In this document: one piece after another, positions 34,568 through 42,430 of the stretch
Numbering within the stretch: the first letter of the stretch is position 1
How the letters are laid out: every line of letters begins with the position of its first letter
Source: JAJPHF01 sp035293805
GTDB lineage: Bacteria; Chloroflexota; UBA6077; JAJPHF01
Direction: 5' to 3'
NCBI GenBank assembly: GCA_035293805.1
Contig: DATGMD010000087.1
Coordinates: 1 to 64,000, forward strand
DNA: 64,000 nt
Translations under genes and position numbers: made by a program
The notes under the pieces: model-generated
Database searches by the model: none
What the model was told of the DNA's origin: nothing
The model's input: only the letters and a program-made list of their open reading frames with translations

Positions 34568-36103
34568 TCAGTAGGCGTTCCGGTCGCGGACGATGGCGGC
34601 GAGCGTCTTCAGCATGATCTTCAGGTCGAACAGCAGCGACCAGTGCTCGACGTAGAACAGGTCGTAGCGGGTGCGCTCCTCGATCGACGTGCGCCCGCGC
34701 AAGCCGTTGACCTGCGCCCAGCCGGTCATGCCGGCCTTCTCCTGGTGCCGGTCGGCGTAGCGCGGGATGGCGTGCGCGAACTGCTGCACGAAGTGCGGGC
34801 GCTCGGGCCGCGGGCCGACGAGGCTCATCTCGCCCAGGAGCACGTTCACGAGCTGCGGCAGCTCGTCGATGGACAGCCGCCGCATCACCTTGCCGAGCGT
34901 CGTCGTGCGGTCGTCGTCCGGCCGCGCCATGACCGGCCCGGTGCCCGCCTCGGCATCCACCCGCATGGAGCGAAACTTGAGGAGCTGGAACGGCCGGCCG
35001 TCCAGCCCCAGCCGCTCCTGCCCGTAGAACGCCGGCCCGCCCGGCGACGTGAGCTTTACCGCGAGCGCCAGGAACAGCAGCAGCGGCGCGAGCAGCACCA
35101 GCAGCACCGCACTCAAGGTGAAGTCCGTGGCCCGCTTCAGCGCGCGGTTCCAGCCGCGCAGCGTCACGTCGCGGATGCGGACGAGCGGCAGGCCGCTCAG
35201 CTCGCTGGTGGTCACCTCGTTAGCCATGATCTGGAACACGTCGGGGAAGACCTTGACGTTCACGCGCTCGCGGGCGCACGCGCCGGCCAGCTCGACGAGC
35301 TGCTGGTGGGAGAGGGAGGGCAGCGCCACCAGCACCTCGCCGATGCCGTACTCGCGCACGACCCGCGTCAGGTCGGCGGGCCGCCCGAGAATGGGCGCCG
35401 CGTTCTCCCGCGCCGCCACGGGTGGCGGCGCGTCGGGAGGTTCCCCAGCCCAGCCCGACGCGAGCGCGCCGGAGGGCGCCCGGCCCAGGAGCGGCGGGGG
35501 CGCGGCGCTCGGCTCGTCGAGGTAGCCGACCACGCGGTACCCCAGCTCGGGCGCGGCGAGGATCTTTTCGTGCAGGAGCTGGCCCTGGTCGCCGGCGCCC
35601 ACGATCAACACGCGCGCCTCGTCCCAGCCGTGGCGGCGCAGGACCGCCAGGCCCGCGTGCAGCAGCGTACGGCCGAGCCAGATGAGGCCGATGCTGCCCA
35701 CCAGGCAAGCTACCAGCACGAAGCGCGGCACGTCCACGCTGCGGGTGGTGAAGCCCTCGACGGCGAGCGCCACGACGTTGGCGATCGTGACCGCCTGGGC
35801 GATCGCGCCCAGCGTGTCGAGGTGCGAGGTGTCGCGGCGAGGGATGTACAGGCGCGTGAGGGCGAAGGTCAGGAGCAGCGCCCCAACGAGCACCGCGAGC
35901 GGCCCCGTGTAGGCGATCAGCGGCGGCTGGGTGAGGGCAGCGCGCTCGTTGGTCTGGATGAGCAGCCAGTAGGCGACGCCGAAGGCCACCACCGTGGCGA
36001 GGATGTCGTTCGCCAGGAGCGCGGCGACGTAGAGCGGGCGCAGCAGCCGGTCGCGGGCGCTGCCTGCCGCGGACCGCGCGTGCCGGGCGATGGGCGCGGT
36101 CAC
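34568..36103 (-). CDS. polyprenyl-phosphate sugar phosphotransferase (initiating glycosyltransferase)
   Basis: This 511-residue membrane enzyme starts exo- or capsular-polysaccharide synthesis by moving a sugar phosphate to undecaprenyl phosphate. The N-terminal half has about four helices (LYVAALLANDILATVVAFGVAYWLL onward) and a CoA-binding-like domain (RVLIVGAGDQGQLLHEKI). The C-terminal catalytic domain reads LTSPGGPAFYGQERLG, FQLLKFRSMRVDAE, LSIDELPQLVNVLLGEMSLVGPRPERP and GMTGWAQVNGLRGRT, the full bacterial sugar transferase signature set. A Pro/Ala-rich insert (residues about 195-230) splits the middle. The start is a GTG that overlaps the stop of the upstream epimerase as GTGA, so translation is coupled. 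Confidence 0.92.
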   Translation of the reverse strand: MTAPIARHARSAAGSARDRLLRPLYVAALLANDILATVVAFGVAYWLLIQTNERAALTQPPLIAYTGPLAVLVGALLLTFALTRLYIPRRDTSHLDTLGAIAQAVTIANVVALAVEGFTTRSVDVPRFVLVACLVGSIGLIWLGRTLLHAGLAVLRRHGWDEARVLIVGAGDQGQLLHEKILAAPELGYRVVGYLDEPSAAPPPLLGRAPSGALASGWAGEPPDAPPPVAARENAAPILGRPADLTRVVREYGIGEVLVALPSLSHQQLVELAGACARERVNVKVFPDVFQIMANEVTTSELSGLPLVRIRDVTLRGWNRALKRATDFTLSAVLLVLLAPLLLFLALAVKLTSPGGPAFYGQERLGLDGRPFQLLKFRSMRVDAEAGTGPVMARPDDDRTTTLGKVMRRLSIDELPQLVNVLLGEMSLVGPRPERPHFVQQFAHAIPRYADRHQEKAGMTGWAQVNGLRGRTSIEERTRYDLFYVEHWSLLFDLKIMLKTLAAIVRDRNAY

Positions 36104-36663
36104 GGCGCGAACTTCCCCGGGAACCGGTCGCGCAGCCGCGGGTTGTGCTGGTCCTTGTCCGACAGGAGCGGCGCACGGTCCAGCCAGGGGATCGCCAGGT
36201 CGGGGTCGTCCCAGGCGATGCCGTACTCCCCGCCCGCGTACCACTCGGCGTCGACCGAGTACATGAAGTCGACCCACTCGCTCAGCACGAGCACCGAGTT
36301 GCCGCAGCCGGCGGGGACGAAGAGCATGGCCCGGCGGCTCTCGCCCAGCAAGAACGACTCGTGGCGCCCGAAAGTAGGCGACTCCGGCCGCGCGTCGACG
36401 ATAACGCACTGCGCCTCGCCGCGCACGACGTAGACGCACTTGTTCCACTGAGCGACGTGGATGCCGCGCAGGACGCCACGCTGCGAGCGCGAGTGGTTCC
36501 ACTGGGCGTGCTGGATGGGAGTGGCGAGGTAGCTGCCGAGGTCGGCGCGGCGCCGCTCGACCTCGTGGAAGAAGCCGCGGGGATCGTCGTGGACGGGGCG
36601 CTCCACGAGAAACAGCCCGGGCAGCGACGCCGGCGTCACGTAACCGCTGGAAGTCTCGGCCAT
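36100..36663 (-). CDS. dTDP-4-dehydrorhamnose 3,5-epimerase family protein
   Basis: This 187-residue cupin-fold epimerase has HSRSQRGVLRGIH with the catalytic His of the family, YVVRGEAQCVIVDARPESPTFGRHESFLL in the barrel, and EYGIAWDDPDLAIPW, the strongly conserved substrate loop near the end. It should epimerise a nucleotide-linked 4-keto-6-deoxy sugar on the way to rhamnose or a related sugar. No other rml genes are present in the window. I prefer the ATG at 36663, after TGAGGAG, over 36672. It is coupled to the sugar phosphotransferase (4-bp overlap) and follows a glycosyltransferase by 75 bp. Confidence 0.88.
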   Translation of the reverse strand: MAETSSGYVTPASLPGLFLVERPVHDDPRGFFHEVERRRADLGSYLATPIQHAQWNHSRSQRGVLRGIHVAQWNKCVYVVRGEAQCVIVDARPESPTFGRHESFLLGESRRAMLFVPAGCGNSVLVLSEWVDFMYSVDAEWYAGGEYGIAWDDPDLAIPWLDRAPLLSDKDQHNPRLRDRFPGKFAP

Positions 36664-36738
36664 ACTCCTCACAGCCGCGCCCCCGGGCTCCGCGCCCGCG
36701 ATAGGCCAGGCTATTCTATCGGTCGCCCGGAACGGCGT

Positions 36739-37719
36739 TCAACACTTCACGTCGTGCGCCAGGCGCCAGGCAACGCCCGCCGGATAGCCGAGCATCTTCG
36801 CCACGTCGCCGGTGAGGCGGATGAGCGGCGGCCAGGGCAGCGCGGCCAGCCGGACCGCCGCGGGCTGGCCGGCCGTCAGCCGCCAGAGCCGCTGGTAGGG
36901 TCGCCGCAGGTAGGCGCCCGCCAGCGCGAGCGCGGGGAGCGCCAGCGCCGGCTGGCGGCGCAGCAGAGCAAGCAGCAGCGGCAGCCCCACGTAGGTGCCG
37001 TAGCGGACGGCGTGGCGCTTGCGCCAGAGGTCGGCCTTGCCGTCGCCGCGCGCGTACAGATAGTACTGGCGGAAGAAGGCGCGCAGCGTGGGCCGCGGGC
37101 GGAAGTAGGCGAGGGCGCGCGGCGCGAAGACGCAGCGACAGCCGGCGCGGCGCAGGGCGAGGTCGAAGACGAGGTCCTCGCTGTAGTCAAGCCACTCGGG
37201 ATACCCGCCGACGCGCGCCCAGGCGGCGCGGCGGAAGGCGACCGAGCGGCTGGATGGCAGGAAGCGCGCCGGCTCGACGTCCTCCTCGACCGGCAGCGTG
37301 GTCGCGCCCAGCGCGTACTCGAAGGGCGTGCGCGGCGCGGCGCGGAAGAAGCCCGCCACCACGTCGACGGTCGGATCGGCGAAGGGGCGCGTGAGGTGGG
37401 CCAGCCAGTCGGGCGCGAGCCGCACGCCCGCATCCGTGACGGCGACGAGCGGCGCGCGGGTGGCGGCGATGGCGGCGTTGCGGCCGGCCGCGATGCCCGC
37501 CCCGGGCCGCACGTCGACGGCGAGCGGCAGGTCGCGCGCCACCCAAGCCCGCGCCCGCGCCACCGTGTCGTCGGTCGAGCCGCCGTCGACCAGCCGGATC
37601 TCGTCCGGCCGCCGCGTCTGCGCCGCGACCGACGCGAGCAGCGCATCGATCGTGGCGCCCTCGTTCAGCACCGTGGCCACCAGCGCCACGCGGTCCGCTG
37701 CGTCCGCCTGCTCCCTCAC
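36739..37719 (-). CDS. glycosyltransferase family 2
   Basis: This 326-residue GT-A fold enzyme reads VALVATVLNEGATIDALLASVAAQTRRPDEIRLVDGGSTDDTV (UDP-sugar binding) and PLVAVTDAGVRLAPDWLAHLTRPF, where TDAG replaces the usual DDD/DAD metal motif. WLDYSEDLVFDLALRRAGCRCVFAP carries the acceptor-side ED. The C-terminal 100 residues hold one or two hydrophobic helices (YVGLPLLLALLRRQPALALPALALAGAYL) that probably anchor it to the membrane. I chose the GTG at 37719 because the fold starts a few codons later. It is the first gene of the polysaccharide operon on the minus strand. Confidence 0.88.
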   Translation of the reverse strand: MREQADAADRVALVATVLNEGATIDALLASVAAQTRRPDEIRLVDGGSTDDTVARARAWVARDLPLAVDVRPGAGIAAGRNAAIAATRAPLVAVTDAGVRLAPDWLAHLTRPFADPTVDVVAGFFRAAPRTPFEYALGATTLPVEEDVEPARFLPSSRSVAFRRAAWARVGGYPEWLDYSEDLVFDLALRRAGCRCVFAPRALAYFRPRPTLRAFFRQYYLYARGDGKADLWRKRHAVRYGTYVGLPLLLALLRRQPALALPALALAGAYLRRPYQRLWRLTAGQPAAVRLAALPWPPLIRLTGDVAKMLGYPAGVAWRLAHDVKC

Positions 37720-37774
37720 GGGACTACTGTAGCACGGCCGCCCCGCGCTGGCCGCGCCCCACGGCAGGCAACAG

Positions 37775-37843
37775 GGGCCAGGACGCAGCAAGCAGCGCTC
37801 CTACACGGAAACGGTAGGAGCGCTGCTTGCTGCGTCCTGGCCC
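37775..37843 (-). terminator. perfect 30-bp stem hairpin with a third half-copy nearby
   Basis: Arms 37775-37804 and 37814-37843 are exact reverse complements around a 9-base loop (ACGGAAACG). GCGCTGCTTGCTGCGTCC, part of the right arm, is repeated at 37869-37886. It lies just after the DUF3618 gene on the minus strand and probably ends that operon. Confidence 0.65.
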
Positions 37844-37924
37844 GGTCGCCACCCGGCTCGGTGACCCGGCGCTGCTTGCTGCGTCCCGCCGGGTAAGCCG
37901 TGCCGGTCCCCGCGCGAAACAGCA

Positions 37925-39688
37925 CTAGCTGTGGGACGTGCCCGACGACGGGCTGCTGCCCGTGCCGGTGCTCACGTACGAGGTGCCGCTGCTGCTGGAC
38001 GTGCCCGACGAGCCACTGCTGCTCGACGATTGGCCGCTGGACGTCCCGCCGGAGCTGCTGCTCGACGAGCCGGGGCTGCCGCTGGGCGCGCTCGAGGACT
38101 GGCTGCCGGACGGCTGGGTAGCGAGCCCCTGGTCCTTGGCTTCCTTCTTGGCCGCGTCCTGAGCCGCGCTGCCCGCCTCCTGAGCCACGCGCTGCACCTT
38201 CTCGGTCGCGTCCTGCACGACGTCCTGCGCGCGCTCCATGAAGGCGTCGCGCGTGTCGCCCATCAGCTCGCGCTCGCGGCGCGTCTCGGGCACGGCCATG
38301 CCGACGGCCGCGCCGACCGCCAGCGCGACCGCACCGACCGCTAGCGGGTTGTCCTGGACCATACGCTCGAGCTGCCCCTGCGCGCGCTCGACGTAGTACT
38401 GCGCCTGGTCGGTCATGTCGCCGACCTGGTCGCCAAGCTGGTCCATCTGATCGCTGACCCGGTTGCCCAGCTGCTGGGCCCGGTCGCGCGCCCTCTCGCC
38501 GACCGACGACACCGTCTCCCGCGCCTGGTCGGCCATGTCGCCGACCCGATCGGCCACGCCGCCCCCGACACCCTGGTCCGCCTCTTCGTCGGTGTCGTAA
38601 GCACCATAGCGCCGGCGGTCGTAGCCGTAGCGGCCGCCGTAGTCATAGTCGTAGGCGTAGCGCCCGCGGGACGGGTAGGATGTCCGCCAGCGCTGCTCCT
38701 CGTCCTGCCCCGAGTGGTTCAGGAGCAGCCAGCCGAGGCCGATGCCCGCCATCGCCGCGGGGATCGGGTTGCGCCGGATGGTGTCCCACAGGCTGGTGCC
38801 TGCGTCCATCGCCATCTCGCCCGCATTGCTCATCATGTCGCCGGCATTGCTCGCCACGTCGCCCGCCATGTCGCTGGCGCTGCTGGCGACGTTGCTCGCC
38901 ATCTCGCCGGCCTCGTTCATCATGTGCCCGGCGCGCTCCTGCACCTGCCCGGCGACGTCGGCGACCTTCCCCTTCACGCCGTTGCTCTCGCGCTCGCGCT
39001 CGTCGTAGTCGGCGTTGTATCCGGCATAGCCCCGGTAGCCGCCGTAGTCTTCCGAGCGCCGGTAGTTGCTCGGGTAGTCGTAGGCGGTGTTGCGGCGGTA
39101 GGTGCTGGGATAGCTGGGCGTCCGCCGGTGCGTCGAGTAGCTGTCGTGCTCGTGGGAGCGCTTCGAGCCATTCATCAGCAGCCAGCCAAGGCCGATACCC
39201 ACCAGCGCCGCCGGCAGCGGGTTCTCCCGAATCGTGTCCATCATGTTGAACGTTACCTCCCTCGCGTTGTCGCGGGTGGTGTAGACGAAGTCCTCGGCGC
39301 GGCCAATCGTGGCGGCGCGGACCGCCTGCTTGGCGCTCTCCGCCGCGTCGTGGAGCGCCTCGCGCACGTGGGCGCCGACCTGCTCCGCCATGTCCGCCGC
39401 GGCGTCGCGCGCCTGCTCCTTTAGCTCATCGGGCGCCAGCCGCTCCTGGATGGCGTCGATCGTGTGGCTCATCTCCGCCCGCGTGGCTTCCATCTCGGCG
39501 CGGATCTCGTCGGTCTCCGGGGTGTCGTCGGGGTGGCGCGCGGTAGCCGGCTGGGCATCGCGCCCGCGGTCCGACTCCACGCCTTCCGCCGAGACGAACC
39601 GCGACTCGCCCGGACGGACGACGTACGTCTCGGGCTCACTCCGGTGCGAGCCGGAGGGCCCGCTCACCTCGTCTGCTCTTTGGCCCAT
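37925..39688 (-). CDS. DUF3618-domain envelope protein with three repeated helix modules
   Basis: This 587-residue protein of unknown function has a DUF3618 motif at residues about 60-85 (TDEIRAEMEATRAEMSHTIDAIQERL). The rest contains a module repeated two to three times: an amphipathic apolipoprotein-like helix (GQVQERAGHMMNEAGEMASN), then a short hydrophobic helix. The copies are DTIRENPLPAALVGIGLGW, DTIRRNPIPAAMAGIGLGW and a divergent VQDNPLAVGAVALAVGAAVG. Tyr/Arg-rich and finally Ser/Gly-rich (about 90 residues) stretches separate them. It is probably membrane-associated. I chose the ATG at 39688, which overlaps the holin-like gene by 25 bp; the open frame continues to 40402 without homology. 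Confidence 0.82.
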   Translation of the reverse strand: MGQRADEVSGPSGSHRSEPETYVVRPGESRFVSAEGVESDRGRDAQPATARHPDDTPETDEIRAEMEATRAEMSHTIDAIQERLAPDELKEQARDAAADMAEQVGAHVREALHDAAESAKQAVRAATIGRAEDFVYTTRDNAREVTFNMMDTIRENPLPAALVGIGLGWLLMNGSKRSHEHDSYSTHRRTPSYPSTYRRNTAYDYPSNYRRSEDYGGYRGYAGYNADYDERERESNGVKGKVADVAGQVQERAGHMMNEAGEMASNVASSASDMAGDVASNAGDMMSNAGEMAMDAGTSLWDTIRRNPIPAAMAGIGLGWLLLNHSGQDEEQRWRTSYPSRGRYAYDYDYGGRYGYDRRRYGAYDTDEEADQGVGGGVADRVGDMADQARETVSSVGERARDRAQQLGNRVSDQMDQLGDQVGDMTDQAQYYVERAQGQLERMVQDNPLAVGAVALAVGAAVGMAVPETRRERELMGDTRDAFMERAQDVVQDATEKVQRVAQEAGSAAQDAAKKEAKDQGLATQPSGSQSSSAPSGSPGSSSSSSGGTSSGQSSSSSGSSGTSSSSGTSYVSTGTGSSPSSGTSHS

Positions 39689-40056
39689 TCGACATTCTCC
39701 TTGACCGTCTGCACCGTCTCGCGGGGCGCCAAGTCTTCGTGCTGAAGCGCGGACAGCCCCTTCTGGACGAGGCCGTAGCCGACGCCCGCGATGACGCCCC
39801 CAACGATGAGGGCCGAGAGCCACCACGGAATCCAGTGGGCGAGCACGATGATCACCGCGGCGACGATCGCCAGGAAGCCCGCGTAGATGACGGCGCCGCC
39901 CACGGCCAGGAACCCCACGTCCTTGCCGACGCTCGCCGCCTTGTGGGTCATCTCGGTCTTGGCGAGGTGGATCTCCTGGCGCACGAGCGTGGTCGTCTCG
40001 CGCGACAGGTCGGCGAACAACTCGCCGAGCGAGCGGGTGTCCTTCGACTGCTCCAT
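39664..40056 (-). CDS. phage holin family protein (superfamily IV type)
   Basis: This 130-residue protein reads SLGELFADLSRETTTLVRQEIHLAKTEMTHKAASVGKDVGFLAVGGAVIYAGFLAIVAAVIIVLAHWIPWW, the actinobacterial-type holin-IV/Act-Holin domain with two hydrophobic helices. Despite the name it is chromosomally common and is thought to be an envelope or stress protein rather than a lysis protein. The start ATG shares its A with the stop of the upstream gene (TAATG), and its end overlaps the DUF3618 gene, so the three are translationally coupled. Confidence 0.88.
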   Translation of the reverse strand: MEQSKDTRSLGELFADLSRETTTLVRQEIHLAKTEMTHKAASVGKDVGFLAVGGAVIYAGFLAIVAAVIIVLAHWIPWWLSALIVGGVIAGVGYGLVQKGLSALQHEDLAPRETVQTVKENVEWAKEQTR

Positions 40057-41006
40057 TACCGCCCCCCCGTGCTCCCCGGCGCCGACGACGCGCCGCCCGT
40101 CGTGCTGCTCGGGTTCGTCGCGCTACCGACCTGCGTCCCCGCGGGTTGCTCGGTGCTCGTCGTGCTCGGCGCGCCGCTGCCGCCGGTCGAGCCTGTGGTG
40201 CTGCCGGTGCTCGTCGTGCCGGTCGTGGTGCCGCCCGGGGACGCCGGGGTCGGCGGCTGATAGCCCCCCATGCCCGTGCTGGTGGTGTACGGTGTGGTGC
40301 TCGTGCCCGGCGTGTAGGGCGCGTTCCCCACCGTCGCGCCGGCGGGCGTCGGGCGACCGGTGCCGTGCTCGGATGTCCGCATCGGCGGCGTGCTGCGGCC
40401 ATAGCCCGAGGCGCCGGCCGTGGGATAGCGGGTGCCAGAGCTGGTCGAGCGGTAGCCCGCCGGGCGGTCGTAGCCCGAGCGATACTGGCCCGAGAACGAG
40501 CCGCGCGGCCGCGTGCCCATGCTCGTGCCCATCCCGCGCGAGCGGTTCTCCATCGGCGGGTTGGCTGGGCTGGCGCTCTTCAGGAAGCGCGCCGCCAGCA
40601 GGCCCACCAGGAACGCTCCGCCGAGGAAGAGGGCCGGCTGCCGCCGCGCGAAGTCCTGGGCATCTTCCAGCACGTCGGCCACGTCGGTCTGCCGCAGGTA
40701 CGTCGAGAAGCGGTCGATACTGTCGGCCATCTGATCCGCGTAGCGCGCCATGCCCGCCTGGTCGTTGTCGCGAAGCTGCCGGCTGAGCCCGCGGGCGGCG
40801 TCGGCCACGTTGCCGATGCTTTCGGCCGCCTGCTCCTTCCGCGCATCCACCTGGGACATGGCCTGCTGGCGGGCCTGGTCGGCCACCTGCCCCACGGCGT
40901 GCTGCGCTTGGTCGACGACACCCTGGGCCTGGTCCATCGTGCTACTGGTGCCGGAGCCAGTCCCCGAGCCCGTCGTCCCCTGGGAAGAGGGATCTCGCGT
41001 TGCCAT
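40056..41006 (-). CDS. Ser/Thr/Gly-rich envelope stress protein with amphipathic helices
   Basis: This 316-residue protein has residues about 25-110 that are Gln/Ala/Asp-rich amphipathic helices (MDQAQGVVDQAQHAVGQVADQARQQ, NVADAARGLSRQLRDNDQAG). A single hydrophobic stretch follows (PALFLGGAFLVGLLAARFL) with the R-R-Q-P-A-L-F entry seen in ElaB/DUF883-like proteins. The last 170 residues are low complexity (G, S, T, P, Y, R). It is probably anchored in the membrane with a long exposed tail. The start at 41006 is supported by GGGAGG. It is the first gene of a three-gene operon. Confidence 0.78.
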   Translation of the reverse strand: MATRDPSSQGTTGSGTGSGTSSTMDQAQGVVDQAQHAVGQVADQARQQAMSQVDARKEQAAESIGNVADAARGLSRQLRDNDQAGMARYADQMADSIDRFSTYLRQTDVADVLEDAQDFARRQPALFLGGAFLVGLLAARFLKSASPANPPMENRSRGMGTSMGTRPRGSFSGQYRSGYDRPAGYRSTSSGTRYPTAGASGYGRSTPPMRTSEHGTGRPTPAGATVGNAPYTPGTSTTPYTTSTGMGGYQPPTPASPGGTTTGTTSTGSTTGSTGGSGAPSTTSTEQPAGTQVGSATNPSSTTGGASSAPGSTGGR

Positions 41007-41160
41007 GAAACTCACCTCCCGAACTCTTACCTACCCGGCGCAATCGGGGTGGCGTGGCCGGTCCGCGGTGCGCACACCACCGTAGCTGTTCGTCTCTTGA
41101 GCACAAGCTGTGCCAGATAGGCCAGCCGGAGGCCGTGTTCCAGCCATCACACGGGAGCGG

Positions 41161-41189
41161 TGTATACCAACCGTCGTAAGACGCGGCAA
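41161..41189 (-). promoter_or_regulatory. candidate sigma70-type promoter for envelope-stress operon
   Basis: Read on the minus strand: TTGCCG (41189-41184), a 17-bp spacer, then TATACA (41166-41161). The transcript would have a leader of about 150 nt before the ATG at 41006. Confidence 0.45.
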
Positions 41190-41245
41190 TTGCGCACAAG
41201 CGAGCGGCTAAACGACGTGGACTTGCACCGTAGTGCAAGGGGTGA

Positions 41246-42286
41246 CTAACCCGCGGCCCGCCCGGGGCCTGCCGCGACACCCGACAGCCGCAAAACGTAA
41301 GCGAGAGCGCCGACGAGGAGGGGGGGCGCGAAGGTGAGGGCGTGGAAGGCCACGGCGAACGCGGCGCTCGCGGCGAGTGGCAAGCCAAAGCCTTGCAGGA
41401 CGCCGATGGCGACCAGCTCGTAGGCGCCCAGGGCACCGGGCGCCGAGGGAACGGTGAGCCCGAGCAGCAGCACGCCATAGAGCACCGCCGCCAGCGCCCA
41501 GTCGGCCGGCAGGTCGAAGGCGGCGAGCGCCAGCACCGTGAGCAGGCAGGCGTTCGTCCAGACGAGCAGCGTGAGCGCGCCCACGGCGGCTTGATAGCCG
41601 GGCGGCAGCCGCAGCGCCGTCGCCACGCCGGCCGCGAAGCGCACCCACGTTTCAGCAAGCGCCACGCCGAGCCTTGTCCAGATGCGGGCCAGGCGCGACG
41701 GGAGCCAGGCGGGCGGCGCGAGCGGGCCGCCGCGTGGCGCCCACCGCACGAGCAGGAGCAGCAGCAGGACGGCTATCACCAGCAGCCCGGTCGCCGCGCT
41801 CGCGCCGCTGCCGAGCCAGCCGAACCGCGCCGCCCGCCACAGCCCGGCGGCGAGCAGCAGGAGCACGGCCGTCGTGTCGAGCACCTTCTCGACGGCGACG
41901 CTGCCCAGCACGTAGCCGGTACGTAGGCCGCTGCGCCGGGCGAGCAGGAACGCGCGTGCCAGCTCGCCGCTCGCGGGCACGGCGAGCCCCGCCGCCACGC
42001 CCACGGCATAAGCCCAGAGCAGCGTGCTCAGTGGTGGCGCGGCGCGGCCCAGCATCAGCCGCCAGCGCACGGCCCGCAGCGCGACGTGCGTCAGCGTGAG
42101 CGCGGCCGCCAGCCCAACGAGCGGCCAGCGCGCGCCGGCGAGTGCCGCGCCCACGGCCGCCCAGTCCAGCCGCACGACGAGCACCCAGACGCAGCCGGCG
42201 CTCACGGCGCCTGGCGCCACCCAGCGCAGCACCCGGCGCAACGGCGGCCGCCTCGCGCCGAGAGGCGCGCTCAACGGCGGTCGCAC
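41246..42286 (-). CDS. lysylphosphatidylglycerol synthase transmembrane-region / flippase-like protein (UPF0104)
   Basis: This 346-residue polytopic membrane protein has about eight helices. LAAALTLTHVALRAVRWRLMLG, AVPASGELARAFLLARRSGL (family P-A-R-x-G-E-like segment) and TVPSAPGALGAYELVAIGVLQGFGLP are the conserved landmarks of the LPG-synthase TM domain. The aminoacyl-transferase domain of MprF is absent, so it is a stand-alone flippase-like member whose cargo is unknown, perhaps lipid or isoprenoid. GTG start. It diverges from the phenylacetate-CoA ligase gene. Confidence 0.85.
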   Translation of the reverse strand: MRPPLSAPLGARRPPLRRVLRWVAPGAVSAGCVWVLVVRLDWAAVGAALAGARWPLVGLAAALTLTHVALRAVRWRLMLGRAAPPLSTLLWAYAVGVAAGLAVPASGELARAFLLARRSGLRTGYVLGSVAVEKVLDTTAVLLLLAAGLWRAARFGWLGSGASAATGLLVIAVLLLLLLVRWAPRGGPLAPPAWLPSRLARIWTRLGVALAETWVRFAAGVATALRLPPGYQAAVGALTLLVWTNACLLTVLALAAFDLPADWALAAVLYGVLLLGLTVPSAPGALGAYELVAIGVLQGFGLPLAASAAFAVAFHALTFAPPLLVGALAYVLRLSGVAAGPGRAAG

Positions 42287-42364
42287 GGGCGCCTGTCGGG
42301 CGCGCGCGGCATTCCCTCGGCCATGCCCTCAGTGTCGGCCAGGGCCGCGCGCGGCGCAAGCGCG

Positions 42365-42394
42365 GAAGCTCGCCGGTATGAAGCTCGCCGGTAT
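42365..42394 (+). repeat. 15-bp perfect tandem duplication forming a TATAAT box
   Basis: GAAGCTCGCCGGTAT occurs twice in a row (42365-42379, 42380-42394). The second copy's TAT plus AAT makes TATAAT (42392-42397), a possible -10 for the downstream ligase gene (start 42431). No -35 match. Confidence 0.6.
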
Positions 42395-42430
42395 AATGGG
42401 CGGGCGTACACGGACGCCGCGGAGGGGCTC

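Noticed and set aside
39664..40056. Prophage signal from the holin-family name
   Set aside because: This holin-like family is common in chromosomal stress operons; no other phage genes are nearby.
39689..40402. Upstream extension of the DUF3618 frame
   Set aside because: Overlaps two other genes, is Arg/Pro-rich, and the DUF3618-type N-terminus starts after 39688.
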